Positions 17,963 to 24,987 of a DNA stretch of 32,654 nucleotides are shown piece after piece. The first letter of the stretch is position 1. Each line of letters starts with the position of its first letter. A program made the position numbers and the translations under genes. Below the pieces are notes generated by a model that had not been told where the DNA came from, did no database searches, and saw only the letters and a list, made by a program, of their open reading frames with translations. The stretch is from Chloroflexota bacterium (GTDB taxonomy: Bacteria; Chloroflexota; Anaerolineae; Promineifilales; Promineifilaceae). Where the stretch lies: NCBI GenBank assembly GCA_012515125.1, contig JAAYYY010000192.1, positions 1 through 32,654 on the forward strand, given 5' to 3'.

Positions 17963-18190
17963 TTAGTTCGCGGGCGGCATCAGGATGATGTCCCGCGCGA
18001 CGGACCGCTCCAGCGACAGCATTGTCTCGCCTGCCCAGACGATGTAGACCGGCTTGCGCTGCTGCAGGCGCAGCAGGCTGCCCGGAAAAACGCCCAATGA
18101 GGCCAGCTTCATCAGCCGGGCGCCGTCCTCGCTTCTGATTTCGGCCACGCGGGCGATCTGTCCAGGCTGTAACTCGTCCAGGGTCATCAT
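17963..18190 (-). CDS. feoA: FeoA family ferrous iron transport protein
   Basis: A 75-residue SH3-like protein that binds FeoB's cytosolic part and is needed for Fe2+ uptake. The typical FeoA features are here: LDELQPGQIARV, a central MKLASLGVFPGS turn, and SLERSVARDIIL at the C-terminus. The ATG at 18190 is favoured by AAGGA seven bases upstream; the TTG at 18205 would overlap the previous gene. It is the last gene of the feo operon, after the Cys-rich protein. Confidence 0.93.
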   Translation of the reverse strand: MMTLDELQPGQIARVAEIRSEDGARLMKLASLGVFPGSLLRLQQRKPVYIVWAGETMLSLERSVARDIILMPPAN

Positions 18191-18194
18191 CCGT

Positions 18195-18395
18195 CTATCC
18201 TTCAACTGTCTGTGTCTTGCTTAAGGCCGCTTTGAGCTTCAGTAAAAGATTCACACTTCCCGAGCGTTTCTCGTCCACCGTCTGGTAGCCGCAGTTGGGG
18301 CAGCAGACGATATTGCAGCCGGCCGCCAGCGGGCAGCTACTATGGCAGCTAAGCGCCGTACTGTCGAATTCGTAGCCACATAAGGCGCATTTCAC
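18195..18395 (-). CDS. Small eight-cysteine protein of the feo operon
   Basis: A 66-residue protein whose first 36 residues hold eight cysteines (3, 6, 17, 21, 27, 31, 32, 35) and a His at 18, in CxxC and CCPNC groupings, followed by a Lys-rich helix. It looks like a metal- or Fe-S-binding domain and resembles small Cys-rich proteins seen beside feoB in some anaerobes. It is not FeoC, which is a winged helix. Start GTG at 18395, with AGGAG (overlapping the feoB stop TAG) nine bases upstream. Its position between feoB and feoA, four and 12 bases from each, indicates a Feo role: iron sensing, chaperoning or redox control (inference). Confidence 0.85.
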   Translation of the reverse strand: MKCALCGYEFDSTALSCHSSCPLAAGCNIVCCPNCGYQTVDEKRSGSVNLLLKLKAALSKTQTVEG

Positions 18396-18407
18396 GATCG
18401 ACTTCTC

Positions 18408-20372
18408 CTAGAACGATATGCCCAGCAGCCGGAAAATCAGGTTCAGCAGGCCGCCGATCCCAAACGCCAGCGGGAAGACAGTGCCGATAACGGCCAGCGC
18501 CGTGCGCCGGCCGTGCTCGCGAATAACCATCAGCAAGTTGGCGATGCAGGGAACAAAGAGCGTAATCACGACCAGGCTGATGACCAGCTGGTTAGCCGAA
18601 AGCATGCCGGTACGCGCCATATCGAAGAGGCCCGCGGCGCCAAAATCGCGGCGCAGGAAGCCAATGAGGAACACGCCTGCCGTCTCCTCAGGCAGACCCA
18701 GGAAGCCCGTAACCAGGGGCGCGAGCAGGCTCTGCAGAGCGACGAGCGCGCCCGTTCTGTCGAGTACGAAAAGGATGGTCGAGCCGAGGGCAAAGAGCGG
18801 CAGCACCTCTTTCATGTACCATTCGATGCGCGCCAGTGTCTTGACGACGATGTTACCAAGCTGCGGGACACGCACCGGCGGCAGCTCCAGGATGAAGTCG
18901 GAGCTCTTTCCCGGCAGCAGTCGCGCCGCCAGCCAGCCAACGGCAAAGAGTGTCGCCAGGACGACGCCCAGCCAGACCGCAATGGCCCGGCCGGTGAGGA
19001 TCGCCGCCATGCCCATGAGCACGCCGAGCTGCGCCGAACAGGGCACGCCCAGAACCAGCAGCAGCGTCACCTGCACCCGTTCTTTGCGCGTCTCCAGGAT
19101 GCGGGTCGTCAGCGTGGCCATCGTGTCGCAGCCCAGGCCGAGAACCATCGGCAGCACCGCCTTCCCGTTCAGCCCCATGGCCTGAAAAGCGCGGTTACTC
19201 ATCACAGCCAGCCGGGGCAAATAGCCGGAGTCCTCCAGGACGCTGAAGGCCACGAAGAAGGTGAAGACAATGGGCAGGACGATGGCTATGCCGTAGGTCA
19301 GCGCCATCGTCACCAGGCCATACTCGCCGACGAGGAAATCACGCAGCAGCTCCCACGGCAGGAAGGCGACCAGCCGGCTGACCGCGGGGTTGATCCATTC
19401 GCCAAAGAGCACGCTTTCCATCCAATCGACCATCGTGCCCGCGCCAAAAACGCCGACCACGTAATAGAGCCCGGCAAGCACGACCAGAAGGAATGGCCAG
19501 CCCCATAGCGGATCGACCATCAGGTAGCCGAGCCGTTCCCGGAAGCTAATATGGCGGACCTCCGGCACACGAGATACCTCGGCAGCCACGCAGTCGGCGC
19601 AGCGCATACGCTGCTGGGTAATGACATACCCCAACGGCTGGTCGTAGCGCGCCGCCGTTTCCGCGACGATGGCCTCAATGGCGGCGCGAGCATCGCTACC
19701 CACCTGACGCCTGCCGTAAGCCTCTCCATCGCCAGAGAGCAGGGCCAGCGCCAGCGCGCGCTTGCCGTGCCACTCCTCCGGCAGCAGGGCGACGATGTCC
19801 GCGACCGCCTGCTCGACGGTCCCGTCGTAGCGGATGCGATAGCTGATCGGCCGGGGGTTCAGGAGCCGTTGCTGCAGCGCGGGCACGCCTTCGCCGCGTG
19901 TCGCCGTGGTGGGCACCACCTCGCTGCCGAGGATCTGCGCCAGCCGCCGGGCGTCTACATCGATGCCTGCGGCGCTGGCTTCGTCGGTCATGTTGAGCGC
20001 CAGCACAAAGGGCAGCTCGTGTTCGGCAAGCTGGAAGGTGAGCTGCAGGGCGCGCCGCAGGTTCTTGCTGTCGGCCACCTGTAACACGGCCCACGGCGTC
20101 TCGTCGAGTAGCACGTCGCGCGCCACCCGCTCGTCGTCGGAGCGCGCTAACAGGCTCTGGATGCCCGGCGTGTCAATCAGGTCAACCTCGTGGCCATTCA
20201 GGCGGAACCGCCCTCGCGTGAGCTCGACGGTGGTGCCGGGATAGTTGGAGATGTCTACGTGCCGGCCGGTTAATGCCGAAAAGACGGCCGACTTGCCGAC
20301 GTTGGGATTGCCGATGAGCACGATGGGCCGTGTTCCGGGGGATAGCTCGAGCGCTGCTGAACGACAGGACAT
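18408..20372 (-). CDS. feoB: Ferrous iron transporter FeoB
   Basis: GTP-regulated Fe2+ importer of the inner membrane, 654 residues from the ATG at 20372. The N-terminal G domain has G1 GNPNVGKS (21-28), G2 NYPGTT, G3 DTPG and G4 NMTD, then a helical spacer and a membrane domain of about eight segments. The pore segment reads GLGCDTMAT and is followed by ILETRKERVQ and GVPCSAQLG; this is the CDTMA-type FeoB, not the E. coli GCNVPA type. An upstream in-frame extension to 20456 would run through the iron box and promoter and is rejected. First gene of a feoB-Cys-rich-feoA operon. Confidence 0.95.
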   Translation of the reverse strand: MSCRSAALELSPGTRPIVLIGNPNVGKSAVFSALTGRHVDISNYPGTTVELTRGRFRLNGHEVDLIDTPGIQSLLARSDDERVARDVLLDETPWAVLQVADSKNLRRALQLTFQLAEHELPFVLALNMTDEASAAGIDVDARRLAQILGSEVVPTTATRGEGVPALQQRLLNPRPISYRIRYDGTVEQAVADIVALLPEEWHGKRALALALLSGDGEAYGRRQVGSDARAAIEAIVAETAARYDQPLGYVITQQRMRCADCVAAEVSRVPEVRHISFRERLGYLMVDPLWGWPFLLVVLAGLYYVVGVFGAGTMVDWMESVLFGEWINPAVSRLVAFLPWELLRDFLVGEYGLVTMALTYGIAIVLPIVFTFFVAFSVLEDSGYLPRLAVMSNRAFQAMGLNGKAVLPMVLGLGCDTMATLTTRILETRKERVQVTLLLVLGVPCSAQLGVLMGMAAILTGRAIAVWLGVVLATLFAVGWLAARLLPGKSSDFILELPPVRVPQLGNIVVKTLARIEWYMKEVLPLFALGSTILFVLDRTGALVALQSLLAPLVTGFLGLPEETAGVFLIGFLRRDFGAAGLFDMARTGMLSANQLVISLVVITLFVPCIANLLMVIREHGRRTALAVIGTVFPLAFGIGGLLNLIFRLLGISF

Positions 20373-20392
20373 AACAGATTCCAAGAAAAGTT

Positions 20393-20406
20393 TAAGGTCA
20401 GCCTTA
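20393..20406 (-). promoter_or_regulatory. DtxR/IdeR-like iron box upstream of feoB
   Basis: The inverted repeat TAAGG-TCAG-CCTTA matches 13 of the first 14 positions of the IdeR consensus TWAGGTWAGSCTWACCTWA. It lies about 20 bases before the feoB ATG and overlaps a minus-strand TATAAG -10 candidate (20409-20404), the right place for iron-dependent repression. No DtxR-family gene is in the window. Confidence 0.6.
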
Positions 20407-20465
20407 TACCTGTATTTTAGGCAGTCCTTGAATTGTCTGATAGGGGATAGGATCACGTGGGGGCC

Positions 20466-20479
20466 GTGACAAATGTCAC
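20466..20479. promoter_or_regulatory. CRP-family operator-like palindrome between feoB and mug
   Basis: GTGACA-AA-TGTCAC fits the CRP/FNR-superfamily core GTGA-N6-TCAC exactly. Its centre is about 47 bases before the mug ATG and 100 before the feoB ATG, so either gene may be the target. It may allow redox or carbon control of iron uptake. Confidence 0.5.
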
Positions 20480-20519
20480 CACTTCGCGCGACCGCCGCGA
20501 GTGTGGTAGGGTTTCGCCT

Positions 20520-21101
20520 ATGAACGAGGAAAAGAGCCGCCGGCCGAACCGTTCGGAGCTGCAGGCTGCGGCCGGCAAGACGGTAAACGACGTCATCGCG
20601 CCGGGGCTAAAGGGCCTCTTTTGCGGCATCAACCCGGGCCTCTTCACCGCCTGGATGGGCCACCACTTCGCCCGGCCGGGGAATCGCTTCTGGCCTGCCA
20701 TCCACGCCGCCGGCATCACCCCGCGCCTGCTCCACCCGCCGGAGGAACAGGAGCTGCTGCGCTACGGTTATGGCATCACCAACGTTGTGCAGCGAGCCAC
20801 GGCGCGCGCCGACGAGCTATCCAGAGAGGAGTACGTGCAGGGAGGCGAGCGGCTGGTCGAGAAAGTGATGCGTTACCGGCCCGGCGTGCTGGCGATACTG
20901 GGACTTGGCGCTTACCGCACCGCCTTCGGCCGGCCCAATGCCAGCGTCGGCCTCCAGAGCAGGACGATTGACGGCGTGCCCATCTGGCTGTTGCCCAACC
21001 CCAGCGGACTCAACGCCCATTACCAGCTCGCGGACCTGGCTCGCCTGCTGCGCGAGCTGGACGACTTCGCCACGGCGCAGGCTGCCGCTACAAATCGATA
21101 G
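20520..21101 (+). CDS. mug: Mismatch-specific uracil/thymine DNA glycosylase
   Basis: Removes U or T mispaired with G, starting base-excision repair of deaminated cytosines. The 193 residues from ATG 20520 include the family-2 UDG motif GINPG (near residue 38) with the active-site Asn, and the second motif NPSGLN near the C-terminus; GNRFWPAI and GYGITNVV are family landmarks. A GTG at 20457 would add 21 residues and overlap the CRP-like palindrome, so I reject it. The last 14 bases overlap the end of the convergent M42 gene. Confidence 0.93.
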   Translation: MNEEKSRRPNRSELQAAAGKTVNDVIAPGLKGLFCGINPGLFTAWMGHHFARPGNRFWPAIHAAGITPRLLHPPEEQELLRYGYGITNVVQRATARADELSREEYVQGGERLVEKVMRYRPGVLAILGLGAYRTAFGRPNASVGLQSRTIDGVPIWLLPNPSGLNAHYQLADLARLLRELDDFATAQAAATNR

Positions 21102-22080
21102 GCCGGGAGAGCAATTCTACCAGGAGCCGGACGCTGTTTTCGACGTCGCCGGCATGGACGACCTCGCTCTGTGAATGCACGTAGCGGCAGGGAACGCTTA
21201 TCGCGCCGGCGGCGCTGCCCGCGCCCGCAATCTGGATCGACCGCGCATCCGTGCTGCCCGGCTCCAGCACTTCCATCTGGTAGGGAATGCCGGCCTCGCC
21301 TGCGCGTTGGCGCATGAGCTGCACCAGCCCGGCGTGGGCGATCATATCCCGGTCTTTCGCCTTGATCGCCGTGCCCTTGCCCAGCTCGACGGCCATCTCC
21401 GCTGCGCCGGGTGTGTCGCCCGTTCCCGTCACGTCGATAGCCAGACCAATCTCGGGCTCGATAGCATTTGCTGCTGCCTGCGCGCCGCGCGTGCCCACCT
21501 CTTCCTGCACGCTGAACACCACGTACAGGTCGTGAGGCGTCGCCTCGAGTCGCTGCAGCGCCGCAATGGCAATCGCGCAGCCAATGCGGTCGTCCAGGCT
21601 CTTGGCGATGTAAAGCTCCCCTTGTTGCTCGAACGGCCCGACGAACGCGGCGGCGGCGCCGACGGCCACAGGGACGTCTTCCCGGCTGGAAGCGCCCACG
21701 TCGATGTAATGTTTGCTCAGCGGATGGACCTTACTGCGATCTTCCAGTTTCTCGCCGTAGACGACGCCTGTCGTGCCGTCGGCAAACTGCACGCGGCTGC
21801 CCATGAGGTGATGCACGAAGACGCCGCCGATGTTGGTGAAGCGCAGGAAGCCCTCTCTGGTCACGTGGGTAACCATCACGCCGATCTCGTCCATGTGCGC
21901 CGCAACCATGACCCGGCGCCCGCTGCCGTCCCCCTGCTTGCGGACGATCAGGTTGCCCAGGGCATCGACACGAATCTCGTCGGCGTAAGCTTCCACTTCC
22001 GGCCGGATGATCTCGCGGACGGCGTCCTCAAAGCCGGATGGCCCATACGCGCTGACCAGTTTTTCGATTAGCTCTTTCAT
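21088..22080 (-). CDS. M42 family metallo-aminopeptidase (copy A)
   Basis: Dinuclear-metal aminopeptidase or endoglucanase-like enzyme of the M42 family; characterised members (TET, YsdC, FrvX) form dodecamers that trim short peptides in the cytoplasm. The 330 residues contain His62-x-Asp64 in AAHMDE, KSLDDR (Asp163), QEEVG (Glu193-Glu194), AIDV (Asp216) and CRYVHSQSE with the last metal His. All catalytic residues are present. ATG at 22080 has GGAG nine bases upstream. Third gene in the M42 trio, 27 bases after copy B. Confidence 0.93.
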   Translation of the reverse strand: MKELIEKLVSAYGPSGFEDAVREIIRPEVEAYADEIRVDALGNLIVRKQGDGSGRRVMVAAHMDEIGVMVTHVTREGFLRFTNIGGVFVHHLMGSRVQFADGTTGVVYGEKLEDRSKVHPLSKHYIDVGASSREDVPVAVGAAAAFVGPFEQQGELYIAKSLDDRIGCAIAIAALQRLEATPHDLYVVFSVQEEVGTRGAQAAANAIEPEIGLAIDVTGTGDTPGAAEMAVELGKGTAIKAKDRDMIAHAGLVQLMRQRAGEAGIPYQMEVLEPGSTDARSIQIAGAGSAAGAISVPCRYVHSQSEVVHAGDVENSVRLLVELLSRPIDL

Positions 22081-22107
22081 CGTTCTGCTCCGTGGTCTAC
22101 GACAGGT

Positions 22108-23142
22108 TTATCGCTGCAGTACAGCCGCGTCGAGGTTGCGTAGCGCCGCCTGCGCGAGCTGCACGACGTGGCCGAAATCGTCGAGGTTAATCATGCTTGT
22201 CGGCGCGTGGGCATAGCGGGTCGGCGTGGCAATCGTGGCTGCCGAAACGGCGCCTCCGGCCCGCTGGATCACGGCTGTGTTCGTGCCGCCCCCACCCGGC
22301 TGGCGGATCTGGTAAGGGATGTTGTTGTCGTCGGCGGTGCGCATGAGGTGGCTGACGAGCCGTGGGTCCTGGATTGTTCCGGCGTCCATCACGTACAGGG
22401 AGGCTCCCCGGCCCATGACGACGTTCGGGCTGACGTCCCGTTCGTTGGGCAGGTCGTAGGCCGGCGTCGACTCCAGCACGAGCGCGACGTCGGGCCGCAC
22501 GCCGAAGGCTGCTGCCTGCGCGCCGCGCAGCCCCACTTCTTCCTGTACCGAGAAGACGGCGTAGAGGTCGAACGGAAAGGGCTCGCCGCGCAGCAGCTCG
22601 ATCAGGGCCGCACAGCCTGCCCGGTTGTCGAACGCTTTTCCCAACGCCACACGCCCGCTTTCTTCGTACCTGGTCAGGAAGGTAGCCCGGTCGCCCGCGC
22701 TCACCTTACGCTCGGCCTCCTCTTTCTTCTTCGCGCCGATGTCGATGCGCATGTCGTCAATCTTGACGTTCCGGTTGCGCTGTCCGGCATCCAGCAGGTG
22801 GATGGGCCGGGCGCCGATCATGCCCGGAAGCTGCTTTGGTCCAACCTGGACTACCTTGCCGAGCAGGGCCGGAGGGCTGATACCGCCCACCGCCTCAAAA
22901 CGCAGCGTGCCGTCGCTGTCGGCGCCGGTAATCATCATACCCACTTCGTCCATGTGGGCATCCACCAGCACCCGTAGCCCACTCGCGCCGCTGCCTTTCT
23001 TGAGGGCGATGAGGTTGCCCAGGGCGTCGACGCGCCACTCGTCCACGTGCCCGTCGATCAGGTCGCGGATCAGCAAGCGCACCTGTTTTTCGTCGCCAGA
23101 AACGCCCACTGCTTCGGTCAGTTTTTGTAGGAGATCGTTCAT
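22108..23142 (-). CDS. M42 family metallo-aminopeptidase (copy B)
   Basis: 344-residue M42 peptidase. Metal site: His63-x-Asp65 in DAHMDE, KAFDNR, QEEVG, and TRYAHAPTS. The fifth ligand position reads LVLEST, with Glu where copies A and C have Asp (AIDV); Glu at this site is known to occur in some M42 enzymes. It has a longer dimerisation domain with a Lys/Glu-rich loop. Its start is one base after the copy C stop, so they are cotranslated. Only moderate similarity to copies A and C suggests old paralogues with distinct peptide preferences. Confidence 0.92.
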   Translation of the reverse strand: MNDLLQKLTEAVGVSGDEKQVRLLIRDLIDGHVDEWRVDALGNLIALKKGSGASGLRVLVDAHMDEVGMMITGADSDGTLRFEAVGGISPPALLGKVVQVGPKQLPGMIGARPIHLLDAGQRNRNVKIDDMRIDIGAKKKEEAERKVSAGDRATFLTRYEESGRVALGKAFDNRAGCAALIELLRGEPFPFDLYAVFSVQEEVGLRGAQAAAFGVRPDVALVLESTPAYDLPNERDVSPNVVMGRGASLYVMDAGTIQDPRLVSHLMRTADDNNIPYQIRQPGGGGTNTAVIQRAGGAVSAATIATPTRYAHAPTSMINLDDFGHVVQLAQAALRNLDAAVLQR

Positions 23143-23143
23143 G

Positions 23144-24253
23144 CTAATCCGCTTCCATCATCTTGCGCGCCGTCTTCTCCAGAAAGTCGGCGTCGAGCTG
23201 CGCGGCGAACTCGCCCAGCAGCCGGCCGGCCCGCCGCACGTCCCTCAGCGCAGCCGTCTCCACCATCGTGTGCATATAACGCAGCGGGATGCTGACCAGG
23301 CCCGTGGGGATGCCGGCGCGGGCAACCTGCAGGCCGAAGGCGTCGGTCCCGCTCGCCCGCGCGTGGGGCTCGACATGCACCGTCATTTCCAGCGTCTCGG
23401 CGGCGCTTTTCAGTGCTTCGTGGATGCCCGGATGGACGTTCGGCCCCAGGCCCAGCGTCGGTCCACCGTCCAGCTCAAAGAGATGGCTCTCTTTGGCGCC
23501 CGGCCCTTTGCCAAAGGTAACGTCAATAGCCACCGCCAGGTCAGGCTGCTCGGCGTAGCCGCTGGTGAAGGCGCCCAGCAGGCGCGTCTCCTCCTGAACA
23601 GTCGCCACGGCGATCACGTCCCAGCTATGCTCCCGCTTCTGCAGGTAATCGAGCGCGACCGTCACAGCGGCGACTGAGGCGCGGTTGTCCAGCGCCTTGC
23701 CGCTGACGCGGTTGTTGAGCAGGCGGCGCAGCGGCTGGCGAAAGGTGATGAAATCGCCAACCGACACCAGATTCCGCAGCTCGCCCAGCGGCAGGCCCAC
23801 GTCGGCTACCAACTCGTCGAGATCGTAGGGCTTATCGCCGCGGTCGGGCGGCAACATGTGTGTGGGCAGGGCGGCGATGACGCCGGGCAGGTTACGCTGC
23901 CCATGGACGACGATCTGCTGCCCATACAGGTGGCGCAGGTCGACGCCGCCCACGCGCGAGACGCGCAGGAAGCCGTGAGCCTGCTCGTCCTCGGCGCCCT
24001 CTTTTTCGGACGGGTAGGCGACGATCTGCCGGACCATCAGGGCAATTTCGTCCATGTGTGCGGCGAGAAGCAGCCGGGGGCGAGGCCCATCGCCTTTGCC
24101 GCGTTTCACCGCCACGATGTTGCCTATGCGGTCCTCGCGCACTTCGTCGGCCAGGGGGCGCCACATCTCCATGATGACCATGGCGATGCCGGCTTCCTGC
24201 CCCGAAGGACCGGGCGTCTCCGTTAAGGTCTGTAATGTCTTAAAAAGGTCCAT
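23144..24253 (-). CDS. M42 family metallo-aminopeptidase (copy C)
   Basis: 369-residue M42 peptidase, the longest of the three. His66-x-Asp68 in AAHMDE, KALDNR, QEETR, AIDV and RYMHTMVE give a complete metal site. In QEETR the family's usual Val-Gly after the two catalytic Glu residues is replaced. It has an insertion around residues 75-90 rich in Glu (SEKEGAEDEQ) and a long loop between 120 and 160, both in the domain that shapes TET-complex entrances. It starts nine bases after the stop of the Pro/Thr-rich gene, with little Shine-Dalgarno sequence, suggesting coupling. Confidence 0.92.
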   Translation of the reverse strand: MDLFKTLQTLTETPGPSGQEAGIAMVIMEMWRPLADEVREDRIGNIVAVKRGKGDGPRPRLLLAAHMDEIALMVRQIVAYPSEKEGAEDEQAHGFLRVSRVGGVDLRHLYGQQIVVHGQRNLPGVIAALPTHMLPPDRGDKPYDLDELVADVGLPLGELRNLVSVGDFITFRQPLRRLLNNRVSGKALDNRASVAAVTVALDYLQKREHSWDVIAVATVQEETRLLGAFTSGYAEQPDLAVAIDVTFGKGPGAKESHLFELDGGPTLGLGPNVHPGIHEALKSAAETLEMTVHVEPHARASGTDAFGLQVARAGIPTGLVSIPLRYMHTMVETAALRDVRRAGRLLGEFAAQLDADFLEKTARKMMEAD

Positions 24254-24262
24254 AACGTTTAC

Positions 24263-24766
24263 TCAATCTGTGCCTACCGTGTCGGTGACCGGAACCGTCG
24301 GCTCAATGGTGACCTCCAGCGTAGGTGTCTCGTTGGGCGACTCGCTCGTGGGCGTATCTTCCGGCGTGGCCGTCTCCGTCGGCGTGGGGGTCAGCGTTTC
24401 TGTCGGCGTCTCGGTGGGCGTTGCCGTATCGGTGGCGGTCGGTTCTGGGGTCTCGGTGGGCGTCTCGGTCGGCGTGGCCGTATCGGCCGGGGTGGCGCTG
24501 GGCTGCAGCGTCGCCGTGGCAAACTGGCCGGGGGTCGGTGGCAGGGTTGCCGTGGGCTCCCGCGTAATGCCCGGCTGCGACGTTGGGGTCGGTAGCTGTG
24601 TGGGCGGGCTGGTCGCCGAAGCTGTGGGCGTGACGAGGGGCGCCGGCAATGTAGGCATCTGACCCGGCGCCAGCGTATAGGCCGCGATGCCAAGGCAGTA
24701 GCAGGGAAGGGTCAGCAGGATGATACCGATGAGGATAGTGTACGTGCGGCGTGGCGAATTCATCAT
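24263..24766 (-). CDS. Membrane-anchored Pro/Thr-rich surface protein
   Basis: 167 residues. One hydrophobic helix (about residues 10-32, ILIGIILLTLPCYCLGIAAY) follows a short Arg-containing N-terminus, so this is a signal anchor with the rest outside, or possibly a lipoprotein-like signal. Everything after residue 38 is low complexity: Thr, Pro, Ala, Glu, in repeats such as ATPTETPTET. Such stalks are common in Chloroflexota surface proteins and may be glycosylated on Thr. There is no folded domain and no C-terminal sorting motif. Two Met codons (24766, 24763) can start it. It leads the M42 operon; no shared function is obvious. Confidence 0.8.
   Translation of the reverse strand: MMNSPRRTYTILIGIILLTLPCYCLGIAAYTLAPGQMPTLPAPLVTPTASATSPPTQLPTPTSQPGITREPTATLPPTPGQFATATLQPSATPADTATPTETPTETPEPTATDTATPTETPTETLTPTPTETATPEDTPTSESPNETPTLEVTIEPTVPVTDTVGTD
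24300..24500 (-). repeat. Coding low-complexity repeats in the surface protein
   Basis: Imperfect 12-base units (ACN GAR ACN CCN and relatives) encode Thr-Glu-Thr-Pro. Two longer near-copies share TCTCGGTGGGCGT and GCCGTATCGG (plus-strand reading). Likely grows and shrinks by slippage. Confidence 0.7.
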
Positions 24767-24813
24767 CAGGATTTGGGCGACGTTCGTTGCCGCAACTGGC
24801 GGAAACTGGTCAG

Positions 24814-24842
24814 ATCATAGAGGACAGCAGGCCAAAAGACAA
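24814..24842 (-). promoter_or_regulatory. Candidate promoter for the surface protein/M42 operon
   Basis: Minus-strand TTGTCT (24842-24837) and TATGAT (24819-24814), spacer 17. Transcription would start about 40 bases before the gene. No promoter stands out between the four genes of this operon. Confidence 0.45.
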
Positions 24843-24870
24843 ACCGCGATTGTGGCGGTAGACGAGATCA

Positions 24871-24899
24871 TTGCGCTTATATCTGGGCCGTGTTAATAT
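24871..24899 (+). promoter_or_regulatory. Candidate promoter for the sensor kinase
   Basis: TTGCGC at 24871-24876 and TAATAT at 24894-24899, spacer 17. The -35 is identical to that of rpmB. Start would be near 24906, leaving an 80-base leader that contains a strong hairpin. Confidence 0.35.
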
Positions 24900-24948
24900 T
24901 TCGTGAAAGGCGCCACGTTTCGGGGAAGTGGTTCCATTATTGCCAGGG

Positions 24949-24974
24949 CAGGAGCTGTCCGTTGGCAGCTCCTG
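24949..24974 (+). other. Leader hairpin just before the kinase ribosome site
   Basis: Perfect 9-bp stem CAGGAGCTG / CAGCTCCTG with an 8-base loop. The 3' arm ends two bases before GGGAGA, the ribosome site of the kinase. There is no T run, so it is not a terminator. The 5' arm itself contains AGGAG. Confidence 0.6.
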
Positions 24975-24987
24975 GCGGGAGACACCT

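Noticed and set aside
18408-20372. Horizontally acquired iron island
   Set aside because: Codon and base use match the neighbours and there are no mobile genes or repeats at the borders.
20373-20456. N-terminal extension of FeoB to 20456
   Set aside because: It covers the iron box and the promoter region, and the added residues do not resemble FeoB; ATG 20372 puts the G1 motif at the normal distance.
24300-24650. Regular short repeats suggesting a CRISPR array
   Set aside because: Units are in-frame 12-base coding repeats with no unique spacers and no cas genes nearby.
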